56,235 bases of DNA from Candidatus Aminicenantota bacterium (GCA_026416195.1 JAOAFQ010000004.1:1-56235), one strand, 5' to 3'; shown: positions 34,326 to 42,346, numbered from the stretch's first letter. Notes: a model not told the origin generated them from the letters alone. Translations and numbers: made by a program.

Positions 34326-36206
34326 TTACTTTTTCTTTATTCGCCCGGCTGAGGACGAAGAAGCTGAACTTCCGGTCGGTTTTGAAGAAATACTAGGTGG
34401 GGAAAGTTTTAGAGGTGAAAGGCTTCCTGGCCTTGAAGAAAAAGAAGGAACTGAAGACTGGGGCAGAGAGGTCACCGACGGAAGACGGGTAACGGAAGGA
34501 AGACGCCAGCTACTTGAATCAGAAGATTTATTAATAGAAGAAGGCGAAGGCCTTATATTCCTTGAGGGATATGTTCGTTCAGCTAATTTTGTGCGAAGAT
34601 AATTTAAAGGGGATGATCGACTGGAAAAGGACGCAAGTCCACTTTCTCGAGAGGAAGAAAGTCGGCTTGGTCTCAAATTGTCTTCTTCTTTTCGGCTGCT
34701 TGAGGGGGAAACTTCCATTTCCCTCTCCTTTTTTTGAGGCTGAGCTCGAGTCGGATCAACTTTTACTCCTGATAGGGAGCCACTATCCTTCCGGATTTTC
34801 CTTTCTGAATTCCGTTCTTGGGGGTTAAGGGGCGAAAACTTTGAGCTATTAATCGGACGAAGCTGGGTTGAGTCAATTGGCTGACGCGATGGCCAGGGCG
34901 AAGAGCTGACACCTCTAATAACATTATCCTTTTTCAAGCCTCGATTTTCTTCACTCCAAGTTAATGACCCCGCTTTAACCCGAGTAATCGATTGGCTAGA
35001 TAGAGAAGGGCGACCACTTTGGACTCGAACGAGGGAGTTGAGTTCTTCGCTTCGAGCGGCTCTTAAACTTATGGAGCTCAGGCTGACTATCTGGCTCTCC
35101 CGAAGAGCAACTTCATGAATTTTGGGAGCCATAAGCTGGTCTTTGCGGACTACCGTCAACGCCTTTGAATGGAGAGGATAAACTGAATCATAGTAGCGGT
35201 CATAGAAAATATTATTAATGATAACGACCGGCCGATTGTAATAACTCAACGGTACCCAACCATAATAATCATAGGCTGACCACCAATATACCCAGGCAGG
35301 CCCCCAATGAACTGTGGGAATCCAGTACCAACCTAGACCAAAACGCCAATGCCACCGGCCAAAATGAAAAACACACCAGCCCCAAGGCTCATAAGGAATC
35401 CAAGTCCAGCCAATCAAAGGATACCAAACCCAACGGCCGTAATAATAGGGACGCCAATCTGAATAAATGACAATTGGCACCCATACGTAGCCCCAAGGTC
35501 GTTCGTAAATCCAACGACCGTGGGCTTCAAGTTCAGCCTCATATTCGGTTAATTCTGGAGGAAGGTATCGAGAAGAGGCTTTAATCTCTCGAGCCTCTCT
35601 ATCTTCATTCCAAGAAGCAAAACTATCCCTTTCATCCCTAATCCGTCCGGTTGAGCCTAAATCACCCCGTGAAGCTAATAGCCGTTCACCTCTCTCAAGA
35701 ATAACTGATTGCTCATCTCCAGCCACTTCCCCAGCTCCCTCAAGAACGGATATTTGAGTATCTAAAGAACTAACATCCAAACGATAAAGACCTGCTTCAA
35801 GAATATAAAAAGAAGCGTCGGCTGTATGAATCTCATATTCTTTTTCTTGATTTAAATTTTTAAGACGAAGGTAAACTGAACCTTCAATAATTTTTAAGCT
35901 GGTTTTTTCGCCCTCAGATTTAGGCATCTTTAGAAACTCAACTTTCGTCCAGTTATCAAGACGAAGGTCATTGCCGCGGCCAAAAGAAACCTCAGCTCGG
36001 CCATCTCTTGTAATCAAGAGATTCCCTTCGCTAAGGACAAAATTAACTTCGGCAGCTTCTTCTGTGCTTTCAGCTGTTTGTAAAATAACGTCGCCCTGCA
36101 CGTATTTAAGTCGGGCAAATTGATAGCGATAATAGCCCTCCTGGGCAATTAAAAGAGGAGCAATAAAAAGACTCAGGAAAACCAACCGAGCTATTTTGTG
36201 CCTCAT
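34326..36206 (-). CDS. Exported FecR-like protein with W/Y-rich DUF6600-type region
   Basis: A 626 aa secreted or surface protein. ATG 36206 lies 7 nt after GGGGAGG and opens a signal peptide (LVFLSLFIAPLLIAQ). Residues of about 25-180 resemble a FecR domain (KYVQGDVILQTAE, ISVLEGAGEVAGDEQSVILERGERL). Then comes an extraordinary aromatic region (residues of about 235-345) rich in Trp and Tyr, such as GRWVWYPLIGWTWIPYEPWG and FGRWHWRFGLGWYW, the hallmark of DUF6600. The last 230 residues are Ser/Arg/Pro-rich and probably disordered. Function unknown. The family is common in Acidobacteria-like and other environmental bacteria, often with FecR. It may be a cell-surface adhesive or sugar-binding protein (speculative). 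Confidence 0.82.
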   Translation of the reverse strand: MRHKIARLVFLSLFIAPLLIAQEGYYRYQFARLKYVQGDVILQTAESTEEAAEVNFVLSEGNLLITRDGRAEVSFGRGNDLRLDNWTKVEFLKMPKSEGEKTSLKIIEGSVYLRLKNLNQEKEYEIHTADASFYILEAGLYRLDVSSLDTQISVLEGAGEVAGDEQSVILERGERLLASRGDLGSTGRIRDERDSFASWNEDREAREIKASSRYLPPELTEYEAELEAHGRWIYERPWGYVWVPIVIYSDWRPYYYGRWVWYPLIGWTWIPYEPWGWCVFHFGRWHWRFGLGWYWIPTVHWGPAWVYWWSAYDYYGWVPLSYYNRPVVIINNIFYDRYYDSVYPLHSKALTVVRKDQLMAPKIHEVALRESQIVSLSSISLRAARSEELNSLVRVQSGRPSLSSQSITRVKAGSLTWSEENRGLKKDNVIRGVSSSPWPSRQPIDSTQLRPINSSKFSPLNPQERNSERKIRKDSGSLSGVKVDPTRAQPQKKEREMEVSPSSSRKEEDNLRPSRLSSSRESGLASFSSRSSPLNYLRTKLAERTYPSRNIRPSPSSINKSSDSSSWRLPSVTRLPSVTSLPQSSVPSFSSRPGSLSPLKLSPPSISSKPTGSSASSSSAGRIKKK

Positions 36207-36360
36207 TTTAGCCTCCCCTTTCTTAAACAGCAATTTGTGTGCCAGTTATTTCTCCCCAAGGGAAGACAAAGTTCATTAGTATGATTTTAGTTCTCAAATC
36301 GGAGCAAATGTCCTCTTTTCAGAACGCCTCTTTGATTCTTTTTCATTCCTGAGGGTAAAT

Positions 36361-36391
36361 AAAAAAGGGGGAAATTTTTCCCCCTTTTTTT
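36361..36391 (-). terminator. Strong bidirectional rho-independent terminator
   Basis: AAAAAAGGGGGAAATTTTTCCCCCTTTTTTT forms a hairpin with a GGGGG/CCCCC core flanked by A and T runs. It reads as a terminator in both directions. It sits 11 bp after the stop codon of the Spy-like gene on the minus strand and separates that gene from the FecR-like gene. Confidence 0.88.
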
Positions 36392-36401
36392 AAGTTTAAT
36401 T

Positions 36402-36938
36402 TTACCACCACCAACGAGGCAAGAAGCGAGGCCGCATCATAAACCCAGGCCAGCTAGGCATGAATGGAGCTATTTTTCGAGCCCTAAATCCAGGCCAGAT
36501 TCCCCGGCCAGGAAAGAAACGGGACATTCTTTCTCGAGCCTGAGCCAACTTGTCTCTCTGCTCTTTTGTCAGAAGCTTTTCAATTTCTCCTTGGTGCTTG
36601 ATTCTAGCCTTCATCTCGGAAGCCCTAAGTTTAAAAATTTCATCAATCAAACCATCAATTTTTTTAGAATCAGCCTTTGGGTCTTGTCGGGCTTCACGCA
36701 GCTGCTTCTGTAAATCGAATAATTTATCTCGGATCGCCTTAATTTCCTCTTGATGAGTCTTTCTTAGGGCCTCTATTTTTGATTTTTGGTCAGAAGTAAG
36801 CCCAAGCCACTCTTGCAGGCCGGGTCCTAACCCAGCTCTGGCCCAGCCTGGACGTCGCATGGGTTGAGCTTGGAGAATGGTGGTTACAAGGAAAAGGAAA
36901 AGAACAAGGCAAGAGAGAATCATTAATTTATTTCTCAT
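36402..36938 (-). CDS. Spy/CpxP-like periplasmic protein
   Basis: A 178 aa exported protein. After a signal peptide (LMILSCLVLFLFLVTTILQAQ) and a Pro/Arg/Gly stretch, the main body is a charged helical region: WLGLTSDQKSKIEALRKTHQ, RDKLFDLQKQLREAR, LIDEIFKLRASEMKARIKHQ and LLTKEQRDKLAQARERM. The LTxxQ motifs are the signature of the LTXXQ/Spy/CpxP family of periplasmic chaperones and metal-stress regulators. The C-terminal tail is rich in Arg, Phe, Pro and Trp. The ATG at 36938 lies after GGAGGTTCGAG. It is a single-gene unit bounded by the terminator at 36361. Confidence 0.82.
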   Translation of the reverse strand: MRNKLMILSCLVLFLFLVTTILQAQPMRRPGWARAGLGPGLQEWLGLTSDQKSKIEALRKTHQEEIKAIRDKLFDLQKQLREARQDPKADSKKIDGLIDEIFKLRASEMKARIKHQGEIEKLLTKEQRDKLAQARERMSRFFPGRGIWPGFRARKIAPFMPSWPGFMMRPRFLPRWWW

Positions 36939-37026
36939 CTCGAACCTCCTTTTCTTCTCTCATATAATTTAGACGTTAGAACTTCCCTTTTCCTTGGACA
37001 AGGGAGCGATTTTTTCTGAAAAGATA

Positions 37027-38076
37027 TTAATGGCTTTCCCAGACCTTAAAGCCTTCAGATGTAAGATAAAGGGGCAAAAATCTTATTCCCCCCCCAAGAT
37101 TGCCTATAGCTTCAATCATTTTTCGCCGCCAGCAGTCATCGGGCGAAGCTAAAATGGTTAATGAACCGCCTTCTCCGCCGGCCCCATTAACCTTCCAGCC
37201 CGAGGCTTTAAATTTTTTGGCCAGAGAAATCACCTGATCAGCTTGACGAGAAATTAATTCAGCTCCAAGCTGGCGTTGCCATTCATTATTTTCAATCATT
37301 ATTTGTCCATAGGCGGTCAAATCCCCTCTTTCTAGGGCAACTTTTGCCCTTTCGGCCAAAGCGGCCATTTTTATTAGGGGCCGAAAAGATGCTTCCCCTG
37401 TTTCAAGGCGACGGATGATTGTTTCATGAAGACTTGTTGAAAGATGAGGCTTTCCTAAATAAATTAAAACTAAACGTCTTTCCAGCTCGGCCCAAAGCTC
37501 GGGCTTAATCGCAAGCTTGGTTACTTGGTTTTTTGGATACTGATTTATTTCAATAAAGAGGGGCCCTCCAAAGGTGGCACAGAGTTGATCCTGGATTCCA
37601 CATTGTTGTTTTAATCTCTGCGTCTCGACCTGATGAGCTAAAGAAGCCAATTCATTTGGATCAACTGATTTGTTCTGTAGGTAAAGAAGCGAACCAATTA
37701 AAGCCACACAAACAGAAGCGGAAGTTCCTGTGGACATGCCGGGTGGAACAGGGGAAAATAGAGAGATTTCAAGTTCTAAATCCGCAGGTACGCCAACTAA
37801 GTTGACGGCTTGCTGAAGAAGGGGATGAGGTCCAGAAGAGGGATTATCAGGATCAAACGAAAAGGATTGTTTATAATTTTCAGCAATTATCCGAACTCTT
37901 TTTCTTTTTTCCTTAGCTAAGGACCAACCTTTTATTTGAACCTCAACAGGTGGGCCAATGGCTAGGTTTTGAACTCGGCCCTGCCGAGCAAACCAGGTAT
38001 CTGTCCAGCCCCCAATATCGTTAATTCGCAGCGGCGCTTGCCCATGAATAAGACGATTTATTTTCGCTTTTTTCAA
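37027..38076 (-). CDS. GHMP-family sugar kinase (HddA/fucokinase-like)
   Basis: A 349 aa small-molecule kinase. The N-terminal substrate motif is APLRINDIGGWTDTWFA, the ATP-binding GHMP motif is FSPVPPGMSTGTSASVCVALIGSL, and the C-terminal motif is WKVNGAGGEGGSLTILASPDD. RI-x-DIGGWTDT points to sugar kinases such as D-glycero-D-manno-heptose-7-phosphate kinase, L-fucokinase or galactokinase relatives rather than mevalonate-pathway enzymes. It may supply an activated sugar for surface glycans. No nucleotidyltransferase neighbour is present to narrow this. No strong ribosome binding site is seen at the ATG (GCCTTGAAAAAAGCG). Confidence 0.87.
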   Translation of the reverse strand: MKKAKINRLIHGQAPLRINDIGGWTDTWFARQGRVQNLAIGPPVEVQIKGWSLAKEKRKRVRIIAENYKQSFSFDPDNPSSGPHPLLQQAVNLVGVPADLELEISLFSPVPPGMSTGTSASVCVALIGSLLYLQNKSVDPNELASLAHQVETQRLKQQCGIQDQLCATFGGPLFIEINQYPKNQVTKLAIKPELWAELERRLVLIYLGKPHLSTSLHETIIRRLETGEASFRPLIKMAALAERAKVALERGDLTAYGQIMIENNEWQRQLGAELISRQADQVISLAKKFKASGWKVNGAGGEGGSLTILASPDDCWRRKMIEAIGNLGGGIRFLPLYLTSEGFKVWESH

Positions 38077-38141
38077 GGCAAAATGAAAAACCTTTTAAAA
38101 AAGAAATTTATTCCAGATAAACTTTTTTAGAAAGGCAATAA

Positions 38142-38339
38142 CTAAATTTTCTTTAAAATAGGCATCCCAGTTTTCGGAGTTTCGACCACTTTAAACCCTT
38201 CGGGAAGAGCATCAAGAGCACCGGGACGGATCTCTCGAGCAAAATAATAAATGGTTTGCTTTCGACCTCCTTTGAGGCTAACTTCACGCGAATGAAGATA
38301 ATAGGTAATTCCCTTCGAATTTTTGAATTCATAAGCCAT
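38142..38339 (-). CDS. Small conserved-looking protein of unknown function (65 aa)
   Basis: A 65 aa cytoplasmic protein beginning MAYEFKNSKGITYYLHSREV, with a beta-hairpin-like pattern and an end reading EGFKVVETPKTGMPILKKI. A strong ribosome binding site (GGAGG, 8 nt before the ATG) supports expression. Short proteins of the form KGxTYYLHxREVxLxGGRxQTIYYFA occur in many bacteria as unnamed proteins; I know of no assigned function. It is flanked by 60 bp to the GHMP kinase gene and by 240 bp of gene-free sequence on the other side (38340-38581), in which I see no hairpin or promoter of note. Confidence 0.75.
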   Translation of the reverse strand: MAYEFKNSKGITYYLHSREVSLKGGRKQTIYYFAREIRPGALDALPEGFKVVETPKTGMPILKKI

Positions 38340-38581
38340 GGTTAAACCTCCATCAGATTTATTTTCCTAAAAATAAAACTTAAATTTATCTTCAATAGAT
38401 TGGCTTTGTCTTTGTCCATATTTAGGATTAATAAAAACCCTCGCCTCTTCCCAAGAGTTTTCAATCCTAACTCCTTTCGACTTGAAAGCTGATAATGCTG
38501 ACGAGCAAAAAGTTTAATCGTCAGGCCTGTTGAAGTAAATATAAAAAACTAAATCTTCTGTCAAGGAAATTTCTTCTCTTT

Positions 38582-39007
38582 TTAATCAGTTTTTTTGGAT
38601 TCAAACTCAGCCAGCGTTTCCGCATAAATAGGTGGAATTAATTTTAAAAGAGGCACTAGCCGAGAAGCTTTAGCCATATTTCCAGAGATTTTAAGTTTTC
38701 CAGAAATAAGAGTGGCAAAAATATCCTTTTTCCCAGACCAAAGTTCATCAAGCGTCGAGGCGGCCATTTCTAAAGTTAAATCAGGTTCAGGTCCTTCTTC
38801 CCCAAAATAAGACCTTGGGGTGGAGGTTGAAGGCTGGCTCATCGATTGAGCATCAATTTTTATCGAGGCCTTAGGCTCAGTTAATCGAATTTGAAGGATA
38901 AGGTCAGAATTTTTCAGGGCCGAACATGCTTCAAAGTGCGAACCAACTTTATCTAAAAAAATCTCGAAAAAATTTCTAACTTCTTGTTCATCTTTGAAAA
39001 TCGCCAT
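38582..39007 (-). CDS. SCP2 sterol-carrier-like domain protein
   Basis: A 141 aa cytoplasmic protein with the pattern of the SCP2/sterol-carrier fold: LILQIRLTEPKASIKIDAQ, DLTLEMAASTLDELWSGKKD and IFATLISGKLKISGNMAKASRLVPLLKLI. The last of these is the characteristic hydrophobic strand and helix of SCP2 proteins. In bacteria such proteins bind hydrophobic ligands, but the ligand is unknown. The ATG at 39007 lies after AAAGGAGGAAACA, an excellent ribosome binding site. It lies 26 bp downstream of the DUF3467 gene and is probably co-transcribed. Confidence 0.8.
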   Translation of the reverse strand: MAIFKDEQEVRNFFEIFLDKVGSHFEACSALKNSDLILQIRLTEPKASIKIDAQSMSQPSTSTPRSYFGEEGPEPDLTLEMAASTLDELWSGKKDIFATLISGKLKISGNMAKASRLVPLLKLIPPIYAETLAEFESKKTD

Positions 39008-39033
39008 TGTTTCCTCCTTTAAAATTTTTAAAA

Positions 39034-39324
39034 TTAATGAACAAAGCCAACCGGTGGGGGCATATCGGCTGGAGTTATTGGTCCGTATTCAGCTTCATAG
39101 CGTTGAACATTAGCTATTAAGGCCTCCATAAAACGTTTCGCATGGGCTGGGCTTAAAATTAATCGAGCTACTAATTTCCCCATAGGGCCATCAGGAAAAA
39201 TAAAGGCAAAATCAAAAATAAATTCCTCTCGAGAATGACGAATGGCTGCTAAATTAGAATATTGGCCGAGGGCCACATTTTCATCGACCTTAATATCAAT
39301 TTTCTCGATCTTCTTTTGCTCCAT
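39034..39324 (-). CDS. DUF3467 protein
   Basis: A 96 aa cytoplasmic protein of the DUF3467 family. Visible features are NVALGQYSNLAAIRHSREEFIFDFAFIFP, GKLVARLILSPAHAKRFMEALIANVQRYE and the end FG-type PPPVGFVH. The GxYxNxxxIxHSxxEFxxDF core is diagnostic. Function unknown. The ATG at 39324 lies 9 nt after GGGAGGG. It is co-directional with the SCP2-like gene. Upstream lies a 240 bp region that contains the candidate pseudoknot RNA on the opposite strand. Confidence 0.88.
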   Translation of the reverse strand: MEQKKIEKIDIKVDENVALGQYSNLAAIRHSREEFIFDFAFIFPDGPMGKLVARLILSPAHAKRFMEALIANVQRYEAEYGPITPADMPPPVGFVH

Positions 39325-39385
39325 CGATTTTCCCTCCCGTTTTTATCTTATTTTAAAACAATTTTAAAGCCAATTAAAAAATATC

Positions 39386-39414
39386 TTTACAAAAGCATTT
39401 TTGTATGATATAAA
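39386..39414 (+). promoter_or_regulatory. Promoter for the candidate pseudoknot RNA
   Basis: TTTACA (39386-39391) and TATAAA (39409-39414) are separated by exactly 17 nt, each matching consensus at 5 of 6 positions. The predicted start, 7 nt after the -10, is G39421, the first base of the pseudoknot. No protein gene lies downstream on this strand for over 1.2 kb. Confidence 0.62.
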
Positions 39415-39420
39415 GTATAT

Positions 39421-39510
39421 GGCTTTCTCGGGCGGGCTGGAGAAAGCCCCCACCTTTTTGGTTCCCATCATCAACCCCCCTTTTGCTGACAACAGCCCGC
39501 ACTTATAATG
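39421..39510 (+). ncRNA. Candidate small RNA with H-type pseudoknot
   Basis: Stem 1 is GGCTTTCTC (39421-39429) with GAGAAAGCC (39440-39448), 9 bp, perfect. The 10-nt loop contains GCGGGCTG (39432-39439), which pairs perfectly over 8 bp with CAGCCCGC (39493-39500). The stems abut with no gap, loop 1 is 2 nt (GG) and loop 3 is 44 nt, textbook H-type geometry. A small hairpin GCTG-ACAA-CAGC competes with stem 2, so a switch is possible. The 3' end is undefined because I see no terminator before the convergent gene. I do not recognise the family. A 6S-like RNA was considered because of GCGGGC/GCCCGC, but the enclosing helix is missing. A 29-codon leaderless frame (39419-39508) also fits here. Confidence 0.5.
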
Positions 39511-39565
39511 GATTTTCCCTCTCGCTTGCTTTCTATTCGGTCAAGCAGGCTAGGCCTAGATTGAA

Positions 39566-40483
39566 TTAATTGATCGGCTCCCCTTCTGGGTAATCTTTTA
39601 AAATTTCAGCCGGAATTTCCATCACCTTGGTCCAACCTCCCAATCTTTGGAGAACCTGGGGTGAAGTCAGAGGTCTCTTTTTTCCTTTTTCAATAAGATA
39701 GACAGGCCTGTTGGCGCCGCTTCCAAGTTCCATAACTAAACAACCTTCAAAGTTGAGATCAATCAGCTCACCATCAGGTAAGCTGGAAAGAATTTCATCG
39801 GAAACGATCGCCAAATATTTCCACGGGTCCTTCCCTCTCTTCTGGTTATAGTTATAGCGATAAAGGCTTTCGAGATTTTTAAAGGCCCGACGGACATACA
39901 GGCCAGGCCCTCGACGCTCAATCATATAAACAGTCTGATTCGCGCCCTTAACATATTTCTGATGAAGATAAGCCAAATTATCTTCAACCGGCCATGAGGA
40001 AAACTCACGATCTAACCGATCAAGAAGTCGACGACAATCACCTAGAGCATAGGGTACAAGACTTGATTCGCGCATTTCTTTTTCCAATTCATAAAAGAAG
40101 CGAGTAAGATAAATAAAGGCCTGAAAGAGATTGGTTCTCAAATATTGAGTCGAAAAATAACCCGATCTTTCTTCAGTCAATCGGATAAAAAGTCGGCAGG
40201 AAGCGGCAAAGGCTTCAGCTTTAAATAAGATAGCTTGCTCCTTTTCGGTAATCAGACCCCTTCGGCCTTTAAAATATTGAAAAGTATCTTCCGCTAAAGC
40301 TGTGGCCAATTTTTCTAAATCGATGGCCAAATTAAGAATAGCGGTTCGACGGTCAGCCGCCATGGCCGCTTCTATGGTCACTCTTGGAAGACCAGTAAAA
40401 CAAAAGAAAATAAAAAAGCTAAACCAAAACCTACTGAAAGGAAGTTTAAAAAAGAAAATTGGTTTAAAGTTTAAAACCTTCAT
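39566..40483 (-). CDS. Exported protein with two YLIE-type repeats, unknown function
   Basis: A 305 aa secreted protein. ATG 40483 follows GAGG and opens a signal peptide (PFSRFWFSFFIFFCFTGLP). A helical domain of about residues 40-175 (LAIDLEKLATALAEDTFQYF, FLYELEKEM-type helices) follows. The C-terminal half holds two copies of one repeat: GANQTVYMIERRGPGLYVRR ... LSSLPDGELI, and GANRPVYLIEKGKKRPLTSP ... LKDYPEGEPI. This xxxVYLIExGxKRxxxSPxVxxxxG module is common in surface and S-layer-like proteins of environmental bacteria. I know no molecular function for it. The AT-rich 270 bp upstream of it (40484-40757) contains no gene. Confidence 0.75.
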   Translation of the reverse strand: MKVLNFKPIFFFKLPFSRFWFSFFIFFCFTGLPRVTIEAAMAADRRTAILNLAIDLEKLATALAEDTFQYFKGRRGLITEKEQAILFKAEAFAASCRLFIRLTEERSGYFSTQYLRTNLFQAFIYLTRFFYELEKEMRESSLVPYALGDCRRLLDRLDREFSSWPVEDNLAYLHQKYVKGANQTVYMIERRGPGLYVRRAFKNLESLYRYNYNQKRGKDPWKYLAIVSDEILSSLPDGELIDLNFEGCLVMELGSGANRPVYLIEKGKKRPLTSPQVLQRLGGWTKVMEIPAEILKDYPEGEPIN

Positions 40484-40693
40484 TTGATCATCCTCTAAAA
40501 TTTTTTCTTGTTGGAAATAATTTTAGAATTTTTTTAATTTTAAAATTATTCAAAAAATAAAAAGAAATATAACCAAATAAATCTTCCCACCTACTTGTCA
40601 ACTTTTTAATTTTTATTTCTCCAATAAATAATTTCAGTTTTTTATATTCTAATAAATTTCTTGGATTTCAGCTATTTAGTTTTTTAATCCCCA

Positions 40694-40722
40694 TTGACAT
40701 TCCCAATTGAATCAAATTAATT
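40694..40722 (+). promoter_or_regulatory. Putative promoter for the methionine sulfoxide reductase gene
   Basis: TTGACA (40694-40699, perfect -35) is followed after 17 nt by TTAATT, a poor -10. It lies 35-65 bp upstream of the ATG at 40758, in otherwise uninformative AT-rich sequence. Confidence 0.4.
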
Positions 40723-40757
40723 TATTTCATCTTCTTGTCTCAGGTTAAGGAGGCAAA

Positions 40758-41246
40758 ATGAAAGCTAGAAGAGCTTCCCAGGCAAAAAGACCGACTGACG
40801 CTTCCCTTGCCCGCCGCTACGAAAATATTTGGAAGCAATTAAAAGATATTGTCGCCAAAACTGAAAATAAAATTTCGAGGATGGCTACCGTTGTCGCTCT
40901 CCTACACCATAAAATGCCTCATTATTTCTGGACCGGGTTTTATTTTCTAGATAAAGGTGAACTTATAGTCGGTCCCTATCAAGGAACTCTGGCCTGTCCG
41001 GTTCTGGAAAAACATCGAGGCGTTTGTTGGACAGGAATTCTCAAAAGGCAAACAATTATTGTCCCAGATGTCCATCAATTCCCTGGCCATATTGCCTGTG
41101 ATCCCCGGTCAAATTCCGAAATCGTTGTTCCTCTTTTCAACCAAAATCAAGAACCTTGGGCTGTTCTTGATATTGACAGCACCCTTTTCAATGCCTTTAA
41201 TCAAATTGACCAAGAATGGTTAGAAAAAATTGTTACTTTAATTTAA
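40758..41246 (+). CDS. msrC: Free methionine-(R)-sulfoxide reductase (GAF domain)
   Basis: A 162 aa GAF-domain protein of the fRMsr type, which reduces free L-methionine-(R)-sulfoxide. The diagnostic run GPYQGTLACPVLEKHRGVCW, then VPDVHQFPGHIACDPRSNSEIVVPL contains all three conserved cysteines of the family. WTGFYFLDKGELIVGPYQG and AVLDIDSTLFNAFNQID match as well. The ATG follows TAAGGAGGC, an excellent ribosome binding site. There is an N-terminal extension of about 20 basic residues (MKARRASQAKRPT). A monocistronic antioxidant gene next to a convergent agmatinase-family gene. Confidence 0.92.
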   Translation: MKARRASQAKRPTDASLARRYENIWKQLKDIVAKTENKISRMATVVALLHHKMPHYFWTGFYFLDKGELIVGPYQGTLACPVLEKHRGVCWTGILKRQTIIVPDVHQFPGHIACDPRSNSEIVVPLFNQNQEPWAVLDIDSTLFNAFNQIDQEWLEKIVTLI

Positions 41247-41281
41247 AAAGTAGGCTTGGACTTCGTTTCTCTTTGGTCTAT

Positions 41282-42151
41282 CTATTTGTTAATTGGTGAT
41301 CGATTTTTTTTTTGGCGATGTTTAATAATATGCCCAGCTACTTCTTTAATAATTTTAACTGCAGCGGCAGCTGTTATCCCGGAAGGGTCTCGAGATGGAT
41401 TAAGCTCAACTACATCAAGACCAACAATATTGGCCTCTAGTTCATGAAGTAAATCAAAAACTTGGCGAGTTGAAAGACCTCCAGGTTCATGGTGAGCCAC
41501 TCCTGGAGCAAAGGCTGGATCCAAAGAATCAAGATCAAAGGAAATATAAAGGGGGTTGGTGAAATTGAGGCGGGGAATAACTTTTAAATCTTTCATCTCA
41601 ATCATTGTTACCCCATATTTCGACGCTATTGCTCGCTGTTCAGCTGTAGCGGCTCTTATTCCTATCTGAACCAGCTTTTTGATCAATCCAGCCTCTAAAA
41701 TGCGAGCAAAAGGGCAAGCGTGGGAGAGTCGGTCTCCATAAAGGTCTGGATAGAGATCGGGATGAGCATCAAAATGAAGAAGATCAAGATGATGAAAATA
41801 TTTTGAAAAAGCTTTAATTATAGGGAAGGTAATTGAATGATCTCCTCCCAGAATAATGGGTACAGCCCCTTGGTCAAGAATTCTAGCGACAGCTTCTTCA
41901 ATTTGGATAAAAGTCTTATCGACATCTCCCGAAGTATCTACATCACCAAGATCGACTATTGTTGCCTCAGTTTCTAAATTAATCCCCAATTCAGTAAAAG
42001 GATTTAAAGCTTTGCTCGTTGAGGCCCGTCGAATAGCTTGAGGCCCCAAAGCCGCTCCTTTTAAAAAACATGACTTTTCATCAAAAGGAATTCCCAGGAT
42101 GGCTATCTCATAAACTTCACTTTTTTTTACAGCCCCTCCAAAATCAGTCAT
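41282..42151 (-). CDS. speB: Agmatinase/arginase family ureohydrolase
   Basis: A 289 aa binuclear manganese enzyme of the ureohydrolase family. Metal-binding motifs are IILGGDHSIT (His), DLLHFDAHPDLYPD (DAHxD) and ISFDLDSLDPAFAPG (DxDxxDP). SFDLDSLDPAFAPGVAHHEPGGLSTRQVFDLL is characteristic of agmatinases and formimidoylglutamase relatives. Agmatinase makes putrescine and urea from agmatine. The exact substrate is not provable here, as no speA or speE neighbours are present. The ATG at 42151 follows CGAGGTG. The gene is convergent with msrC. Confidence 0.88.
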   Translation of the reverse strand: MTDFGGAVKKSEVYEIAILGIPFDEKSCFLKGAALGPQAIRRASTSKALNPFTELGINLETEATIVDLGDVDTSGDVDKTFIQIEEAVARILDQGAVPIILGGDHSITFPIIKAFSKYFHHLDLLHFDAHPDLYPDLYGDRLSHACPFARILEAGLIKKLVQIGIRAATAEQRAIASKYGVTMIEMKDLKVIPRLNFTNPLYISFDLDSLDPAFAPGVAHHEPGGLSTRQVFDLLHELEANIVGLDVVELNPSRDPSGITAAAAVKIIKEVAGHIIKHRQKKNRSPINK

Positions 42152-42346
42152 GGTTCACCTCGCTGAGCGATTTTTTCCCTTCTTTTTTAATATTTTTATC
42201 AACCTAATTCAACCCGCAAAGGCCAACCTTTCATCTTTGGATATTCTAAAATCTTCTGATCCATCCTTTTAATCCTATTTAAAATTTTCTGATGATAAAA
42301 AACTTTCCGACAACTGAATTTTTCAACGACCAAATAAATAGAAAAG

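Noticed and set aside
39400-39471. Minus-strand short ORF MMGTKKVGAFSSPPEKAIYF across the pseudoknot
   Set aside because: It has a G-rich stretch resembling a ribosome binding site, but no promoter and no family; it is the antisense of a structured region with a good plus-strand promoter.
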